64,000 nt of DNA from Triplophysa rosa. Its lineage: Eukaryota; Chordata; Actinopteri; Cypriniformes; Nemacheilidae. Positions within the stretch are counted from its first letter, which is position 1, and the number at the start of each line of letters is the position of its first letter. The DNA lies in contig NC_079890.1 of NCBI RefSeq assembly GCF_024868665.1, positions 7,039,121 to 7,103,120 on the forward strand. The letters are read 5' to 3'. The notes beneath the pieces are model-generated. The model was not told the DNA's origin, did no database searches, and was given only the letters and a program-made list of their open reading frames with translations. Shown one piece after another: positions 63,040-64,000 of this stretch. The position numbers were made by a program, and so were the translations under genes.

Positions 63040-64000
63040 ACCTCAGTCAGAGGTTAGGATGCTCCTGTGCTTCGGGCCAGGGTCACCACCCCTCTGGCAA
63101 GCAATCGTGCTCGTCCCTCTAGCCGGGATGTTCAACGGGTTTTGCAGCCCGTACTTCATCGTCCCCAAAAAGGGGGGTTGCTAGATCTGCGTACCCTGAA
63201 CAGGCACCCACTGAAGCTGCCGTTCAGGATGCTTATGCAGAAACACAGTGGGCGGGCATATCAGTACAGAGTCCTCCCTTTCGGTCTGTCCCTGTCCCCA
63301 CGAGTCTTCACGAAGATCGGGGGAGGCGCCCTCACTCCCCTCGGGGAGAGAGGTGTGCGGGTATGAACTATCTCGACGACTGGCTCATATGGGCACAATC
63401 ACGAGATCTGTTGTGTACACACAGGGACCTAGTGCTCTGGCACCTAGATCGGTTGGGACCACAGGTCAGCTGAGAAAAGAGCAAACTCTCCCCTGTGCAG
63501 AGCGCATCCTCTTTCTCGGTATGGAACTCGACTCCATCCCCATGACAGCGTGACTGACTCAGAGCGCGGTCAGTCAGTGTTGAACTTCCTGAAGCACTTC
63601 AGGCAGTCAGCGGTCCCCATGAAACAATTCAGAGGCTCCTGGGCAACATGGCTTCCTTGGTGGGGGTGGTCCCCCTCGGGTTGATGCACATGCGACCACC
63701 CCAACACTGGCTACAGAGTCGGGTTCCCTGGAGAGCGTGGCACACCTGCAGCAGGCGTATAGTCATCACGCCTCTCTGCTGACGCACCCCAACCCCCTGG
63801 TCTTCAATGACCTTTTTGGTGAACAGGATCCCCTCTAGCAGCAAGGCACGTCGTGTGACGACGGTTGCCTCCCTGCAGGGGTGGGGTGTCGTGTGCAACG
63901 GGCATGCAGTGTCGGGGCGGTGGACGAGCCCCCGCCTGCGTTGGCATATCAACTGCCTAGAGTTGTTGGCTGTGCTACTTACACTGAAGAGGCTGCAGCC
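63040..64000 (+). pseudogene. DIRS reverse transcriptase/RNase H (copy H)
   Basis: Readable in pieces: LLDLRTLNRHPLKLPFRMLM, then a deletion removing the whole motif A segment (DWFMAIDLKDAYFHV of other copies), then AYQYRVLPFGLSLSPRVFTK, and shifted NYLDDWLIW and THRDLVLWHLDRLGPQ. An RNase H region ends INCLELLAVLLTLKRLQP at the window edge. Loss of motif A alone abolishes catalysis. Confidence 0.8.

Larger units (their letters stand above)
61166..64000 (+). mobile_element. DIRS-type retrotransposon copy H (runs off window)
   Basis: Plus strand. It begins acgttgtgtcgagccgacag, followed by leader, TATA box, gag and reverse transcriptase to RNase H. The first bases of the terminal repeat seen in other copies (ttccctttctgtcgg) are missing, so the left tip is shortened. 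The recombinase and right end would lie beyond 64000. Confidence 0.85.

Overview
This window is vertebrate nuclear DNA, almost certainly from a ray-finned fish of the carp order (Cypriniformes). The reasons are one intact multi-exon host gene that reads as the teleost orthologue of PELI3 (Pellino-3, a RING-type E3 ubiquitin ligase of Toll/IL-1 signalling), AT-rich introns with GT-AG junctions, and a dense load of fish-type mobile elements. These include DIRS-type tyrosine-recombinase retrotransposons, L2 and RTE LINEs, Ty3/Gypsy elements, hAT and Tc1 relics, MITEs and a tRNA-derived SINE. The species assignment is inference; the gene and element structures are read from the sequence.

Host gene. 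peli3 lies on the + strand. Six coding exons (15946-16118, 30235-30364, 30950-31051, 31154-31369, 44614-44802, 46021-46638) join in phase to 475 codons, with a poly(A) signal at 46792. Introns 2, 3 and 5 are short (585, 102 and 1218 bp). Introns 1 and 4 are 14.1 and 13.2 kb and are filled with nested transposons. The only other host-like coding sequence is a single THAP-domain exon (5405-5686) with a good splice donor and no visible partner exons.

Layout. 1-5.4 kb: hAT end, possible LINE ORF1 relic, an inverted-repeat element, a tRNA-type SINE, an ACATGTG repeat and a hAT MITE. 5.4-7.1 kb: the THAP exon. 7.1-12.1 kb: L2 LINE 3' end, DIRS copy A, a Tc1 relic and DIRS copy B. 12.5-15.6 kb: small inverted-repeat elements and a Tc1 element carrying a SINE. 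Intron 1 of peli3: a 5.4-kb element with about 1.85-kb inverted arms and a 6-bp target duplication (17147-22561), Gypsy-1 (22855-27354, split by an L2 fragment and a hAT MITE), and DIRS copy C (27802-29690). Intron 4: an inverted-repeat element, a hAT-type element enclosing a Gypsy pol fragment (32774-34197), a piggyBac-like MITE, and a pile of Gypsy-2, DIRS D, L2 and DIRS E (37049-43544). Intron 5: a hAT-like element. Directly 3' of peli3: a solo LTR (46876-55670, TSD AATTG) cut into three pieces by DIRS F and DIRS G. 56.5-59.6 kb: an almost full-length but broken RTE LINE with an 18-bp target duplication. 61.2-64 kb: the 5' part of DIRS H, running off the window.

Working together. None of the mobile-element coding regions is intact; each shows stops, frameshifts, internal deletions or lost catalytic residues. 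The eight DIRS pieces are the dominant theme. Their inverted terminal repeats, each with a TATA box, bring several potential promoters into and next to peli3. The clean target-site duplications allow a relative insertion order to be worked out for several nests.
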